DNA from: Prochilodus magdalenae
Taxonomy: Eukaryota > Chordata > Actinopteri > Characiformes > Prochilodontidae
DNA: 64,000 bases
Assembly (NCBI GenBank): GCA_024036415.1
Contig: JAMWET010000573.1
Location: 1,077,102-1,141,101, forward strand
Reading direction: 5' to 3'
The notes below the pieces were generated by a model. That model did not search any database. It was not told the origin of the DNA and saw only the letters and a list, made by a program, of their open reading frames with translations. How positions within the stretch are numbered: the first letter of the stretch is position 1; every line of letters begins with the position of its first letter. A program made the position numbers and the translations under genes. Positions 47,549-60,530 of the stretch are shown piece by piece.

Positions 47549-48157
47549 ACTGACGGAGATTCTTCGGTTACTTACTCGAAGCTGCTCTGTAGCATTCCAG
47601 GGCGCTATTTATTGAAGCTTAATGGCCCCACCCTTTAGACGGAAAACAATTTGATTGGCTAATCTCTCTTCGGATGTAATGCATAGATGACTGGACATAA
47701 TTGTTTGGCCCTCAGCCAAAAATATGGTGGCGTGCGTTTTTTTCTTATCAGTCTAATCATGGTTTCTGAAAAGAAACACATGTTAGGAATTACATACAAT
47801 AAAACCGAAGGCAAAAGGACGCACTTCTAACATACAGAATGGGCTGTAGACTGTAGACACGAAGAGCAACAGGTTTCATAGCAAACACTTTTCATTCATA
47901 ATAAACTGAATGATCTCACCATATCTACCTATTAGAACGTAAACTACTAGGTTTAATGTGTATATATTATTCTTATATTACAATCGTCAGTCATATTAAT
48001 AATTATTTATATCAGTAAGCTATTTATATATTCATATATTATTGCTATACGAAATAATATATGATATTATGTTAAATCTGACTAGAAATGGCAAGACATC
48101 TTTTTTTTAGTTTCTAAATTGTAGTGATATTTAAAATATGATAATATATTATTTCGC

Positions 48158-48223
<66 letters not shown>

Positions 48224-48762
48224 TATTTGGTTTTATTTTGCTCAAGAATGATTGCACAATGCAGTTCCACCTAAAATTAACATTAACATTTATAAATAGT
48301 AACCTAACAAGTAACTAAGTTAAATTATAATTTTAAGTGTTAATATTATACATTTATAATTGTGTTTTTTTTGAAGATCTGTTATCTATTGCACCTTTAA
48401 GCATTACACCGTTTTTCCATTTATTAATTCCTTTACTTATATGAAGAAATAACGATGTCAAAGGCAAATTTATTTTAAAGGGCAATTAAGCATCAATGGA
48501 GCATTTATAGAGACCTGGCTTAAAGCCAATAGCTTGTATAGATGTATTACTTGGAAGACCCCCTATAACAATTTCTTTATCTGAATAATACCAGGCTATA
48601 CGTTGGCACGGCGTTGATTAACAGGGTGGAGACCGGCAGTAACATATATCAGAGGTGTGGTTTAGATGGTATGTCGGGGCGGGTCCGTTTCTAGTTTAAT
48701 ATAAAGGTGGTGAAAGGTTTCCAGTTTACAAGTTAATCCTGAGTTGAGGAGAAAACGCCGCG
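47549..48762. promoter_or_regulatory. Divergent promoter region of the fourth beta/alpha pair
   Basis: Copy of 35060-36260. Beta side: TATA-like AATAAATAG near 47613-47605 and CCAAT box at 47659-47653 (minus). Alpha side: TATAAA at 48700-48705 with the GGGCGGGTCC box. Between them is a 60-bp AT microsatellite. Confidence 0.75.
48161..48220. repeat. (AT)n microsatellite, 60 bp
   Basis: Perfect TA dinucleotides. The matching place in duplication copy 1 (35681-35695) has only about 15 bp. Confidence 0.97.
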
Positions 48763-49613
48763 ATGAGTCTCACTGTCCAGGACATTTCTGTGGTGAAAGC
48801 CCTTTGGGCCAAAATCGGCTCCAGGGCCGATGAGATTGGAGCTGAAGCCTTGGGCAGGTAATCTCGTTCTGTTATTTGGCTTTAGTTTAAATAACTGAGA
48901 GAGAGCGAACACTTACGGACTAAAAATCAAAGGATATACTTCTATATGTCTTTAATTCTGCATGTATGTGTTCACTATTTAGTAAGCTCACTTGACTCGA
49001 GTGATATGTAGGCTCTTGTTTCTCATGTCCAGACCTAATACGTATTGTCTCTATCAGAATGCTCACCGTGTACCCCCAGTCCAAGACCTACTTCTCCCAC
49101 TGGGCTGACCTGAGCCCTGGATCCGCTCCAGTGAAGAAGCATGGAAAGGTCATCATGGGTGCCGTCAGCGATGCAGTTGCCAAGATTGACGACCTTCCCT
49201 CCGCCTTGTCCCAGCTCAGCGAACTGCACGCCTACAAGCTCAGAGTGGACCCTGCTAACTTCAAGGTAGACCTTCTACATTTCCAAAGCAAATATTTCAG
49301 TAACAGCTAAATGGAGATCACATTCACTTTGCGATGTTAGCAAAAGACTTTACTAAATATAATCTAGACTATATACCAAATACACAACCTTTTTGATTGA
49401 AGCCCCAATTTAACAATCTTTGTTGCGGTATTTAATTTTTTGTACTGTTCGTTTTTAAGTGTGGTTTTCTTTTTTCCTTCTCAGATCCTGGCACACAACA
49501 TCATTGTGACCGTGGGCATGTTATTCCCTGCTGACTTCACTCCTGAAGTTCACGTGTCCTTGGATAAGTTCCTGCAGAACCTGGCCTGGTGCTTGGCTGA
49601 GAGATACCGCTAA
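48763..49613 (+). CDS. hba: Alpha globin, fourth pair
   Basis: Exons 48763-48857 (95 nt), 49058-49265 (208 nt) and 49485-49613 (129 nt) give 143 residues that appear identical to the product of the gene at 36261. His E7 is residue 60, His F8 residue 89. Intron 2 is shorter than its twin by about 18 bp. Poly(A) signal at 49671-49676. This is the mirror partner of the damaged gene at 51800-52687. Confidence 0.97.
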
Positions 49614-49757
49614 ACTACCAAATGGCAAAGTGTCCACTGACGCAGTTGTTCTGAAACACAACCATGTCTCAATAAAGTCTCTCGATGAATGAATATCAAG
49701 ACGAGTCATTTGTATTTATTTGCCAATCAAAAATATCACGTTCAGTATGTTAATGTT

Positions 49758-50760
49758 GACCTTATGAATACATGACTTAAAGAACTAAAATGTACTTAAT
49801 GTATTCAAATGTGTTACAAACCAGCATTCAGTAGCCAGAATTTGATTTGGAATAAACCTGTGTTTAATGAAAAACGGCTGAATGTTAAGACAATAATTTC
49901 CCAGGGTGGGCTTTCTCAGGTACCACCCCCCTGCATTATCCTGGTGTTAGGGAGCTTTAACTGAATGAGGAAAGGAATTTTCTGCTGGAGCTTTGTGGAG
50001 GGGATTAGACCAAGCAGTCATGTGGGATGTTGTTTGATGTTTGTGCTTGTTAAGCTTTTGAATAAATCTATTGGGAAATGACAGTAACTGAGTGGTATTT
50101 TAAGGAAAAAGTAGGTTGCAAACAATTTAAGCATAGTGAAACCCCACTCGAGATGCAAGCAAAATCAAAGCTCTGCCATTGAGGGTGAGTGAAGTCATAG
50201 GCAAAGGTTTTTAAAGTATCTGATGTCATGAAATTGTCTTAGGTGATATAAGTCTCTGTTATATCCAGGAAACTATGCACATTCTGGAAAGTGAATTGGC
50301 AATTACAGAACTCAAGTGTGGGGTGTGTATAAATAAGATCATTGGTGCCATAGTTTCTGACCGCTTTGTCGATGGTGTAGATTTGCAAGACCCCTGTTGC
50401 AAACGTAAAATATACAAAAAAAATTGAAATATAAACAAAATATATTTGGTGACTATACTACCAGAAGTATTTACTCATCTGTATTTACACTCATATGAAC
50501 TTGACTGACATCCCATTCCTAATCCACAGGGTTTAAAGGGCCAACCCTTTGCAGCTTTACAAGGCTTTCCACAAGGTTTAGAAATGTGTTCATGGGAATT
50601 TTTGACCATTCTTCCAGAGACACATTTGTGATGTCAGAGACTGATATTGGACAAGAAGACTTGGCTCGCAGTGTCCACTCTAAATCATCCCAAAGTGTTC
50701 TGTGGGGTTAGGGTCAGTTCTCTGTGCAGGCCAGTCAAGTTCTTCCACACCAAACTAACT
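49758..50760 (+). repeat. Deleted copy of the 39.0-45.7 kb interval
   Basis: Short blocks match, in order, 38998-39360 (GACCTTATGAATACATGACT onward), about 41225-41285 (GCACATTCTGGAAAG), about 45055-45220 and the transposon relic at 45490-45655. The LINE, Tc1 and SINE found between those blocks in the first copy are absent. It shows that the tandem duplication extends beyond the globin pair and that one copy gained, or the other lost, the mobile elements. Confidence 0.75.
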
Positions 50761-50784
50761 TATCGGAGGAGCAGATGCTCAAAA

Positions 50785-51540
50785 GCTCAACAAGCTGATC
50801 AGAAAGGCTGGCTCAGTTCTGGGCTGCCCACTGGATGGTTTGAGCTGGTGGTCGAAAGGAGGTCACTTAACAAACTCACTGATATCCTGGGCAATACATT
50901 ACACACTTCATGACCTTCTGCTGAGACAGTGGAGCACCTTTATCAACAGACTCATACAGCTCCGCTGAAGCAAAGAGAGGTACGGAGGATCATTTGTACC
51001 AACAGCGATCACACTGTACAACTCCTCTTCACTGTGCCGGGACATTATTGGACACTAACTGAACACCAGCTGGACATTACACATTACACTTTTCCTTACT
51101 TATATCACTGTGCACTGATACTTTGTCTATGCCTATAAGACTGCACATTTATTTATAATAAGTTTTCTGTACTGTTGTTTACAGGGTATACCCGTTACTG
51201 TCATCCGACTTTCTGATTGGACAGTTTTAGATGACCTGTGAATGTGAAAATACACAACTGCACTGTTCTCCTGAATAATCTTTATGCTTTATGCTTTTAT
51301 TATTGTACATACACTCACCATGGTAATACTTTACATAGTCACTATACTTTCATTGCATACCATTGGACTTTCTTGCAGTTTTACTTCCATTCCACTCATA
51401 GTGGTGCTTATATTTACTATAGTACTTCCTTTCCTTCTTCTCTTTATTTATGTACATTTTCTGTTGTTTTACTTAATTTGTTTTTTCTGTACTTGGTTTG
51501 TTGCAATTGTATATGTTCCTTATACTGTACTTGGGTTGCC
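50785..51540 (+). mobile_element. 3' fragment of a CR1/L2-group LINE
   Basis: Plus-strand reading starts NKLIRKAGSVLGCPLD, shifts frame to VERRSLNKLTDILGN, and ends with KERYGGSFVPTAITLYN, the typical C-terminal end of the reverse transcriptase ORF in this LINE group. The hydrophobic ORFs at 51238-51661 lie in its 3' untranslated part and are not genes. Forms the right part of the spacer between the inverted arms. Confidence 0.7.
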
Positions 51541-51799
51541 CCAGATGACAGGTTTTTTCCAAATCAAATTCTGGCTACTGAATGCTGGTTTAACAGAAAA
51601 AACATTTGAATACATTAGTACCATTTTATTTCTTAAGTCATTTATTCATAAGGCAACATAACATACTGAACGTGATATTTTTGATTGGCACATAAATACA
51701 GAGAACTCATCTTGAATATTCATTCATCGAGAGACTTTACTGAGACTGGTTTGTGTTTTCGAACAACTGGTCAGTGGACACTTTTGCCATTTGGTAGAT

Positions 51800-52687
51800 T
51801 TAGCGGTATCTCTCAGCCAGCCCAGGCCAGGTTCTGCATGAACTTATCAAGGACACGTGAACTTCAGGAGTGAAGTCGGCAGGGAATAACATGCCACGGT
51901 CACAATGAATGTTGTGTGCAGGATCTGAGAAGGAAAAAAGAACACCACACTTAACAACGAACAGTACAAAAAATTAAATACCGCAACAAGATTGTTAAAT
52001 TGGGGCTTCAATCTGCAGCCACTTGGGAAAAAAAAAAAAGGGGTTTTTTTTTTTTTTTTGTGTGTATTGGTATATAGTTCCCCTAGATTATATTTTAGTA
52101 AAGTATTTTGCTAACATCGCAAAGTGATGTGATCTCCATTTATGCTGTTATGAAATATTTGCTTTGGAAATGTAGAAGTATACCTTGAGGTAGCAGGTCC
52201 ACTTCTCGAGCTTGTAGGCGTGCAGTTCGCTGAGCTGGGACAAGGCGAGGGGAAGGTCGTCAATCTTGGCCAACATGCATCGCTGACGCACCCATGATAC
52301 CTTTCCATGCTTCTTCACTGGAGCGGATCCGGGCTCAGGTCCAGCCCATTGGGAGAAGTAGGTCCTTTGACTGGGGGTACACGGTGGAGCATTCTGATAG
52401 AGACAATACGTCTTAGTCTGGAAATGAGAAACAAGAGCCTACATATCACTCGAGTACAAGTGAGCTCCTAAATAGTGAACACATACATTCAATTAAAGAC
52501 ATATAGAAGTAATATCCCTTTTGACATTTTTAGTCACGTCTTGTTTCGCTCTCTCTCAGTTTTTAAACAAGCCAAATAACGAACGAATTACCTGCCCAAG
52601 GCTTCAGCTCCAATCTCATCGGCCTGGAAGCCGATTTTGGCCCAAAGGGGCATTTCACACAGAAATGTCCTGGACAGTGAGACTCAT
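51800..52687 (-). pseudogene. Alpha globin in the inverted arm; frame broken by small indels
   Basis: Mirror copy of the alpha gene at 48763. Exon 1 52687-52592 starts [10 protein letters not shown] and then meets TGA because one G is missing. Exon 2 52393-52194 is 8 nt shorter than the 208-nt norm and exon 3 51924-51800 is 4 nt short, all by scattered one-base changes. Splice sites, promoter and stop codon remain recognisable. The damage pattern is that of unpolished sequence, so this may be an intact gene in the animal; it is labelled pseudogene only for what this sequence reads. Confidence 0.75.
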
Positions 52688-53226
52688 CGCGGCGTTTTCT
52701 CCTCAACTCAGATTAACTGTAAACTGGAAACCTTTCACCACCTTTATATTTAACTAGAAACGGACCCGCCCCGACATATCCCTCTAAACCACACTCCTGA
52801 TATATGTTACTGCCGGTCCTCCACCTGGTAATCAACGCCGTGCCAACGTAATAGCCTGGTATTATTCAGATAAAGAATTGTTATAGGGGGTCTTCCAAGT
52901 AATACATCTATACAAGCTATTGGCTTTAAGCCAGGTCTCTATAATGCTCCATGATGCTTAATTTCCCCTTTACAAATAAAATTTGCCTTTGACATCCGTT
53001 TTTATTTCTTCATATAAGTAAAGGAATTAATAATGGAAAAACGGTGATGCCTTAAAGGTGCAATAATAACAGATCTCAAAAAAACACAATTATAAATTGT
53101 ATAATATAAACTAAAATTATAATTTACTTAGTTCTTGTTAGTTACTATTTATAAATGTTAAAATGTTTAATTTTAGTGAACTGCATTTGTGCAATCATTC
53201 TTGAGCAAAAATACAACCAAATAAAC

Positions 53227-53269
<43 letters not shown>

Positions 53270-53902
53270 CATATATATATGAAGCGAAATATATTTATCA
53301 TATTTTAAAATATCAACTACAATTTTAGAAACTAAAAAAAGAGATGTTTGCCATTTCTAGTCAGATTTAACATAATATCATAATATTACTTTCTATGCAT
53401 ATAATATAATTGAATATATAATAGCTTACTAATATAACTAATTAATTAATATGACTGACGATGGTAATATGAATAATATATACACATTAAACTAGTAGTG
53501 TTACGTTCTAATAGGTGATATGGTGAGATCATTCCAGTTTATTATGAATGAAAGTTTGTTGCTATGAACAACCGGTTGCCCTTCGTGTCTACAGTCTACA
53601 GCCAATTCTGTATGGTTAGAAGTGCGTCCTTTTTGCCTTGGCTGTTTTATTGTATGTAATTCCGAACATGATGTTTCTTTTCAGAAACCTGATTAGACTG
53701 ATAAGAAAAACAACGCACGCCACCATCTTTTTGCTGAGGGCCAAAACAATTATGGTCCAGTGATCTATGCATTTACATCCGAAGAGAGATTAGCCAATCA
53801 AATGTTTTCCGTCTAAAGGGTGGGGCCATTAAGCTTCAATAAATAGCGCCTGGAATGCTACAGGAGCAGCTTCGAGTAAGTAACCGAAGATCTCTCGTCA
53901 GT

Positions 53903-54537
53903 ATGTTGAGTGGACAGATTCCGAGCGCAGCGACATCACTGGCCTGTGGGGAAGGATTCTAATGTCGATGAAATCGGACCTCAGGCCATTTCCAGGTAGC
54001 CCTTAATTCTGAGTCTTGTGTGTAGAACATGTCTTGTCTTCTAATTGCATTCTTTCAGTTTTCTTCTCAATTCTTCTTTTTTCAGTCTTCTGATCGTGGC
54101 TCCATGGACTCAGAGACACTTCGCTGCCCTTGGTAACCGTCCAGCCCTGCTGGCCATCATTGGCAAACTCTAAAAGGTGCTGCTCACGGTAAGCCGTCAT
54201 GGTGGGCTCGGAGAGCCGTGAAGAACCTGGACAACTCAAGGCCGAATACCTAGGCTAGTATAATGCACTCGGAAAACCACGTGGAGTCCCGACAACTCAG
54301 AGTAGTTTCTGAGGCCTTGTGTGTTTTATGATACGTCTCGCGTGTTTCCCATCATTATTACGATCATGTGTGCTTATGTTTCCCTTTTGTCTTATTTCTC
54401 CGATTCTTGCTGACTGCGTCACCGTGTGTGTGGCCATGAAATTCGGACCCTCTGTCTTCCCCGCTGACGTGCAGGAGGCCTGGCAGAAGTTTCTTGGCTG
54501 TGGGTTGCGTCTGCTCTGGGCAGGCATTAATCACTAA
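53903..54537 (+). pseudogene. Beta globin in the inverted arm; frame broken by small indels
   Basis: Mirror copy of the beta gene at 46915. Exon 1 53903-53995 loses one G right after ATG, so the frame shifts at codon 2. Exon 2 is 54086-54301 (216 nt against 223). Exon 3 begins near 54403, where the acceptor CCAG has become CCG, and ends with TAA at 54537. Diagnostic bases (GCTGCC, AACTCTAAA, GAATAC and the intron 2 sequence) follow the 46915 gene rather than 34443. As with its alpha neighbour, sequencing error is as likely as true decay. Confidence 0.75.
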
Positions 54538-56040
54538 CAGTACCTCGTGAACACGAAAACCCGCTTAAGATCCGTTCAGTGCACAAAGCCTGTCGAAACA
54601 AATGCTCTGACAAAATAAATAAAACCACTTAACCGCACCCTTTCTAGTTGGTGGTTCATTTATTACAATGATTTGTACTTATATAGGGGAGCATTTTGCG
54701 CATGCACGGTCTCTTTCAGGTCCTCAAACAGCAATCTAATATATAGAGTGGCAAACTGTGGCTATGGGGTCTGGTAGATTCCTCAGGAAACTCTTTTAAG
54801 AACTCCATGTTGTTTTTTAATGACCTTCCAGAGCTTTTGAATATCCAGACAGGAACACTGGTCCAAATCTATAATCAAATTGCATCTTGCGCACATCCCA
54901 CATGGTTTGATCCATGCTGTAAATATGGAGACCACCTTTGACTTCCACAGCCGATTATCCCCGTGCCGCCGGATGTGGCCCACATTCCGCTTGCTATATT
55001 GGCTCGCGAATATGTTGTGGACATTCCTTGTATGTATGTGTCCCTCATCATTTTTTCCGTGGTCTTACAATGAAAAATATACATACATACATGCGTGCAG
55101 AGGTGTGTTAAAGAATAAAGGTATATAAAGAACAAAGCTGAGTAATCCTTTGGCTACAATCGATAAAGAAATGTTATGTGTTTGCTTGACGTGAGTGCAA
55201 TTCGGTGACACAAGGCTACTTGCTGAATCCTGTGTTTAAGGCTCAAAGATGGATGAGTAAATAAGTGGATCACCACATCTGACATATGATGGCAGTAGGG
55301 AAGATTATATCAGTAAAATACAGCTTAGTGTAGCCATTTCTTATATAAAAATAGAAGGTCCGTTTTGTCAGCGTCGGGAAATTTAAATACATTCACCAGT
55401 CTTAGGTCAGTCTTTTCAAGTTCTGAAACTGACTCATGTTAGATGTCATGCAACGTCACTCTAGCGTAAGCAATAGAGGCATGTTCAAGAAAGCCCATCA
55501 CTGCTAGTGATGCAGTACATGTTTAATGATCAACAACAAAATGACCAAAAACTATAAACATAGTATATAAAAAAATAAATAAAAAATGTCCATAAAAGTA
55601 ATATGTCAGGACCGGTGTCTGCGTATTTCGAACAAAAAGGAAAGGGAACCCCCTAAAGACTATCACGTGAACTGTCAAGGTATTAGGATACTGAATTTAC
55701 TTCATAACTGCTAGTGTTTACAATTTGTTTCAAAGATTTAAAGGTCAAAAAGTCAGGTTGGGGGTGTTAACATGCAATTATCGCATTAGCTTTGGAGCTT
55801 TCGATATGAACCCCCCCTTGGTTATCTGATGTAATTTTAGCATGTTAGATCAGTCTCAGTGTTTTTTGGGCCAGACTGAACACCTTTGGGTATGAAAATT
55901 AGAGTGGAGACTGCGAGCCTAGCCTTCATGTCCAGTATCAGTGTCTAGACGTCACAAAATGCCTCTCTGGAAAAATGGTCGGGGAAAATTCCATCATACA
56001 CAATTTTAAATCTTGTTGAAAGTCTTCCAAGAAGAGTTGG

Positions 56041-56235
56041 TGTAGCTCAGCAGATAACACCACACGTGGGAGACTGGGGTTCAAATCCTGGGGTCTGGGT
56101 GAATGTGCTGTGCTACACCAATAATGAAGTCCTTGGGCAAAGACTTCCTTATGCTACATTGGCCTGCAATGTAATTGTGATTAACCTGCAGTAAGCCGCT
56201 CTGGAATAGAGCGTCAACTAAAATGCCTGTAAATG
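56041..56235 (+). mobile_element. tRNA-derived SINE, inverted-arm copy
   Basis: Same element as 45296-45480, now on the plus strand: A box TAGCTCAGCAG near 56045, B box GGTTCAAATCC near 56089, and the GCCGCTCTGGA tail with a few indels. Confidence 0.8.
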
Positions 56236-56539
56236 TAAGAGTTGAAGCTCCTATAAGCTCGCAACTGGTTGGCCAACATCATATTAAACACTGTGGATTA
56301 AGAATGGGCTGTCGCTCAAGTTCGACATGCATGTCAAGGCAGACGAGCAACACTTTTGCTAATGTAGTAATAAATGAACTTCACCCAATATACTTTTTTA
56401 TTTACATTAGCAACAGAATGTCTTGCAAATCTACACCATCTACAAGCTGCCAAACTGTGACATCAATATCTTATTCATATTTATGTTTTAATATTAATCT
56501 CAGCATAATGCTGTCCAATTTTTCATCAGCACTGGTATT

Positions 56540-59500
56540 CTGTTCCGACACGAGGTGAAAAACATGCTGGATCACGTCCGACATGAACATCAAGGAGGCT
56601 TTCAGCACCACAAACCCCTGCCACCGAGTTCACACCCCAATAAGATTGGAAGAACACCGCTCTATTGATGAAGCCCACACACCGCAGCTACTGAAATGGG
56701 TCAAAGCGACCAGTGAGAGCAGTGCGTGTGTGGCCTTGAAGGAGCAAAGTCCATAGCTCCAGGGCTTGCTTTTCAGTGTACTGACTGGGGAGATGTTTTA
56801 AAATCTGTCAGCCACCACAGACTCTCTGCATTGACATAAATGAGCATGCCAACATCAGTCCACTATTGTTTTCATCAGGACCGTGGTGTGGATGATGTTA
56901 CCATAAAACACATTTCAAACCAAAAACCATGCTGATGACAGTGATGTCCGCAGTCCTGCTCAAGTAACATGATGCATGGCCTTTAAATCTGGCAACAGTG
57001 TGGAACTCAAAGCTGCCAGACACAACCTAAAGGCCGGGAATCTCAGGCTGCACATCTACAAACGTCGCACAGCTCACAGATAGCAGCTTCACTTTAACAC
57101 CAACTCTTACCCCAGGTGCATGTGGCAAAGGGTTTCATGTGATCACTGATTACAGACACGCAAAGGCAGTACCCCAGTAACCACAGACACCACCCATACC
57201 AGCTGAACTGAACAACTTCTAACGTCCCCTTTGAGAACTTCTACTCAGAGCCTCCAGATCCTCCACTCTGCCTTGCTCCCCACCATAGGGTTAGGAGCCA
57301 ACACCTCATACCTGGCTGCAGATGGGGATGGAGGAGAAGCACTGATGAGGGTTTCAACTCAGAAGCCACGGGCCCCAGATAGCAATCCGAGGGCGAGCAC
57401 TGAGGAGGGGGGGAGGAGGGGGGAAAGTCTGTTGCCCTGCCAGTTGGTCTCCTCATCCTTCACAGATATCTTCAACATTTCCCTGGCACAATCTACTGTT
57501 CCTGATTGCTTTACAGCCACAACCATCATCCAATCCCAAAGAGACACCCATCACTCACATGCATGAACGACACGTCACATCGCTCTCACACCCATAGTGA
57601 GTGAAGTGGCTTCGAGAGGGAGTATCCTGTCCCATAGAAAGAGGAAGCCTTCCCAGCAACCTTGAACCCACCATCAGTCGCCTACCATGCCAAACAAATC
57701 TACTGATGATGTCAGTCCTCCAATCCACATTGCACTCAACCACCTAATAACAGCACTAACTCATATGTAAGGATGTGCTGTTGTATTGAATTCAGCTCCG
57801 CATTCCCACACAATCATACACCTTCCAGACTCATCCACATGCTAGACACACTGGAATACAGTAACAACACATTGGGGCAGCTGGCATTCATGACTTCCTT
57901 ACCTGCATCACCAACAGTGGTGTTAGGATGAGTAAAACACACTGCACCCTCCCTTACACTCCTCAGCACAGGATGTCCCCCCAAGGATTGCTCTTTCCCT
58001 GTTGTTTGTACACTCTGTACACCCACGACTGGCATGGCAACCCTACAGTTCCAACCACCACTTCATCAAGTTTGCCGATGACACAACCACACATACTGCA
58101 ACCGTCCCACCAAGATGGGACGAGGGCCCATACTAAGAGGAGGTCAAGCGCCTCACAGAGTGGTGTGGCCTCCAACAACCTCGTCCCTCAAAGTTAAGCA
58201 AAACCAAAGAGGCTGATCATTGACTTTACCAGTCAACTTATCCTCAGACCCCACACAACCCCAGTCACCCCTGTTTCCAACCTCTTGCCATCCAGAAAGA
58301 GGGTACCGGACCATCCTAGCCATGGTTCAGGAAGCAGCTTTACCCTAGAGCTGTCAAACTGGGTCACACCCGGCAGCCACTACCAGAACATGACTACACA
58401 ACTAAAGACTGCTACTATTTTCGAGTTCGGATCAACCCCACCAACAACTGGGCTCCACGAACCTCACAATGACTGTTTGCACCACACTTTTTAACCTCAT
58501 ACTTAAACATCTCAACTGTGTTTATTTTACTTATTTTGAGTTGTAACTTTACACTGAACATCTGTACTAAGCAATTTAGCTGTTAGCTGAAAATTAAGCT
58601 GCTCTACTACCTGCACTGTACACTTTTATATACAGTGCCCTCCATAATTATTTGGCACCCCTGGTTAGTGATGTGTTCTTTAGCTTCTCATAAATTGAGT
58701 TTTTTTTCAAATAGAATAGGACACCACGATGGAAAAAAAGAAGTAAAATCCAACCTTTAACTCCAAGTGAATTTATTAAGTAGGAAAAAAAATCCACATT
58801 AAGAATGAAATGTTTAACATCAAGATCATGTTGGCCACAATTATTAGCACCCCTGAGTTTTCATACTCGGGTTGTATCAACCCCATTTTGCCAACAAAAC
58901 AGCACCTCAATACGTCTCCCTATAATGTTTCACAAGATCGGTCAGAGGATACAAGAAAGAGGGATCGTTTGACGCATTCCTCTTTGCAACATTCTCATCT
59001 AAATCATGCCAGGCGACCCTGGGGTCCTCTCCTCTGCACTCTCCTCTTCATGCTCACCGCCACAGGTTTTCAATGGGGTTTGGGTCCTGGGGACTGAGAC
59101 CGATGGGCCATGGGAAGGAGCTTTGATTCTGTGTGGTGGTGAACCATTATCTGTGTATGAATTTGGCCATAGGTTTAGGGCTATCATATATCTTGTCCTG
59201 AATGGACCCAAAGTGACGACCCCTCTTCAGCTTTCCCGGGCGAGAAGGCCACCAGACATTTTTGGTGTTTAAAAGATGTCCTTGGTTATTTTCAAAGCAT
59301 TCATGGATGCCTACGGCACCCTAACAAGGTGTCCGCAGGGCCTTTGGAATAGAAACAGGCCCACAGCATCATACACTGATCCTCCCCCAGTATTTCACAG
59401 TGGGCATGAGGTGCTTTTCTGCAATACTCAGCTCTTATGTTACGCCAAAACCCACGTTGAGCTTTGTTGACCAAAAAGCTAATATCTTTTGTTTCATCTG

Positions 59501-60530
59501 AACCAAAAGCACACGGTCCCAGTTTGAAGTCCGCAGTACACGCTTAGCAAACTCCAACGTTTGCGTTTATGATTTGTGAGTGAGAAAGGTTTTTTTCCAT
59601 TTTCCGTGCATGCCTCCCAAACAGGCTTGTTTGAACATGTAGATTAACGCCTGATGCTTTGGATAACTTTTATAATTCTCTTATCATCCTCCTCACTGTG
59701 CGTGGTGGTCAATAAACTTGTGCGTCCTCCGTCCAGGTTTTGTTTACCACTGTTCCCAGTTGTTTTAACCTTCTTATAACCTTCCTCTGACAGTAGATAT
59801 GGACAGGTGTAGGTGAGGTGGCTATTTCTTTGTAGCCATTGCCTGACTTGTGAAGGTCAACACACCTCTGCCTTACTTGAATGGTAAGTTCCTTTGTCTT
59901 TCCATGTTTGACAGAGAAATGCCTCTGTGTCAAGTCCATATTTATACGCAAACCCCAGGGAAACATGAAGTTATGGAATTGACTAATTAATGTTCGCTAC
60001 ATACTCTGATCAACTTCGTAAACTACCTGTAGAAGTGACAGAAATACTTTTAATTAAAATTGTAATTTTCCTAAGAATTTGTTAGGGGTGCCAATAATTT
60101 TGGAACAGGTGATTTTATGAAGATAATTATTTCTTAGTCAGGGATTTTTATTTCCCCCTTAAAATGACACTTGAGTTAATGGTTGGATTTTAACTCTTTT
60201 TTTTCATCGTGGTCCTATAATTATTTTAAAAAAAACTCAATTTATGATGAAGCTAAAGAACACATCTTAACCAGGGGTGCAATAAATTATGGAGGGCACT
60301 TGTATCTAAAACTGTTTACAACCACATACTTTACTGTACTGGGCTCTTATACCTTTGCACATCCTACTGCACCGTTTACGCCACATTAATTTTTGTCTAT
60401 GTGTCCTTTTTGCACTACACTATTTTATATATATACACACATATTCTTATACTGCAACCTGAGAAGGAGTCTGGACTTTGTTTCGTTATACTGTAATGGA
60501 CAGTGAAGTTAAGTTGAAATTGAACTGAAA
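56540..60530 (+). mobile_element. LINE, inverted-arm copy, split by Tc1
   Basis: Mirror of 41285-45000. Fragments such as FTDIFNISLAQSTVPDCF (about 57455-57515) and SSLPMTQ-type shifted remnants of the FADDTT box (about 58070-58090) are visible; many indels break every frame. The 3' part resumes after the Tc1-like element at 60303. Confidence 0.8.
58633..60302 (-). mobile_element. Tc1-like transposon, inverted-arm copy
   Basis: Mirror of 41503-43048 with the same CAGTGCCCTCCATAATTATT-type ends. The transposase runs on the minus strand from about 59922; its start (HGKTKELTIQVRQRCVDLHK) is readable and the rest is broken by indels. It is about 120 bp longer than the left copy because of insertions. 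Confidence 0.85.

Larger units (their letters stand above)
45975..49735. repeat. Segmental duplication, copy 2 (contains fourth globin pair)
   Basis: Direct copy of 33565-37250. Private differences: beta intron 2, a long (AT)n at 48161-48220, loss of a short TAAAATGGCCA-type stretch near 48104, and loss of about 18 bp in alpha intron 2. Confidence 0.9.
37900..49860 (+). repeat. Left arm of a 12-kb inverted duplication
   Basis: The reverse complement of this segment is found at 51549-64000 in the same order throughout (alpha/beta pair, SINE, LINE, Tc1, gene fragment, dispersed repeat). The match reaches the right edge of the window, so the arm may extend left of 37900. This arm reads cleanly: its globin genes are intact. 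Confidence 0.95.

Noticed and set aside
51238..51661. Two overlapping hydrophobic ORFs that could pass as membrane proteins
   Set aside because: They lie in the T-rich 3' untranslated part of a LINE fragment and run into the inverted arm; the composition alone explains the hydrophobicity.
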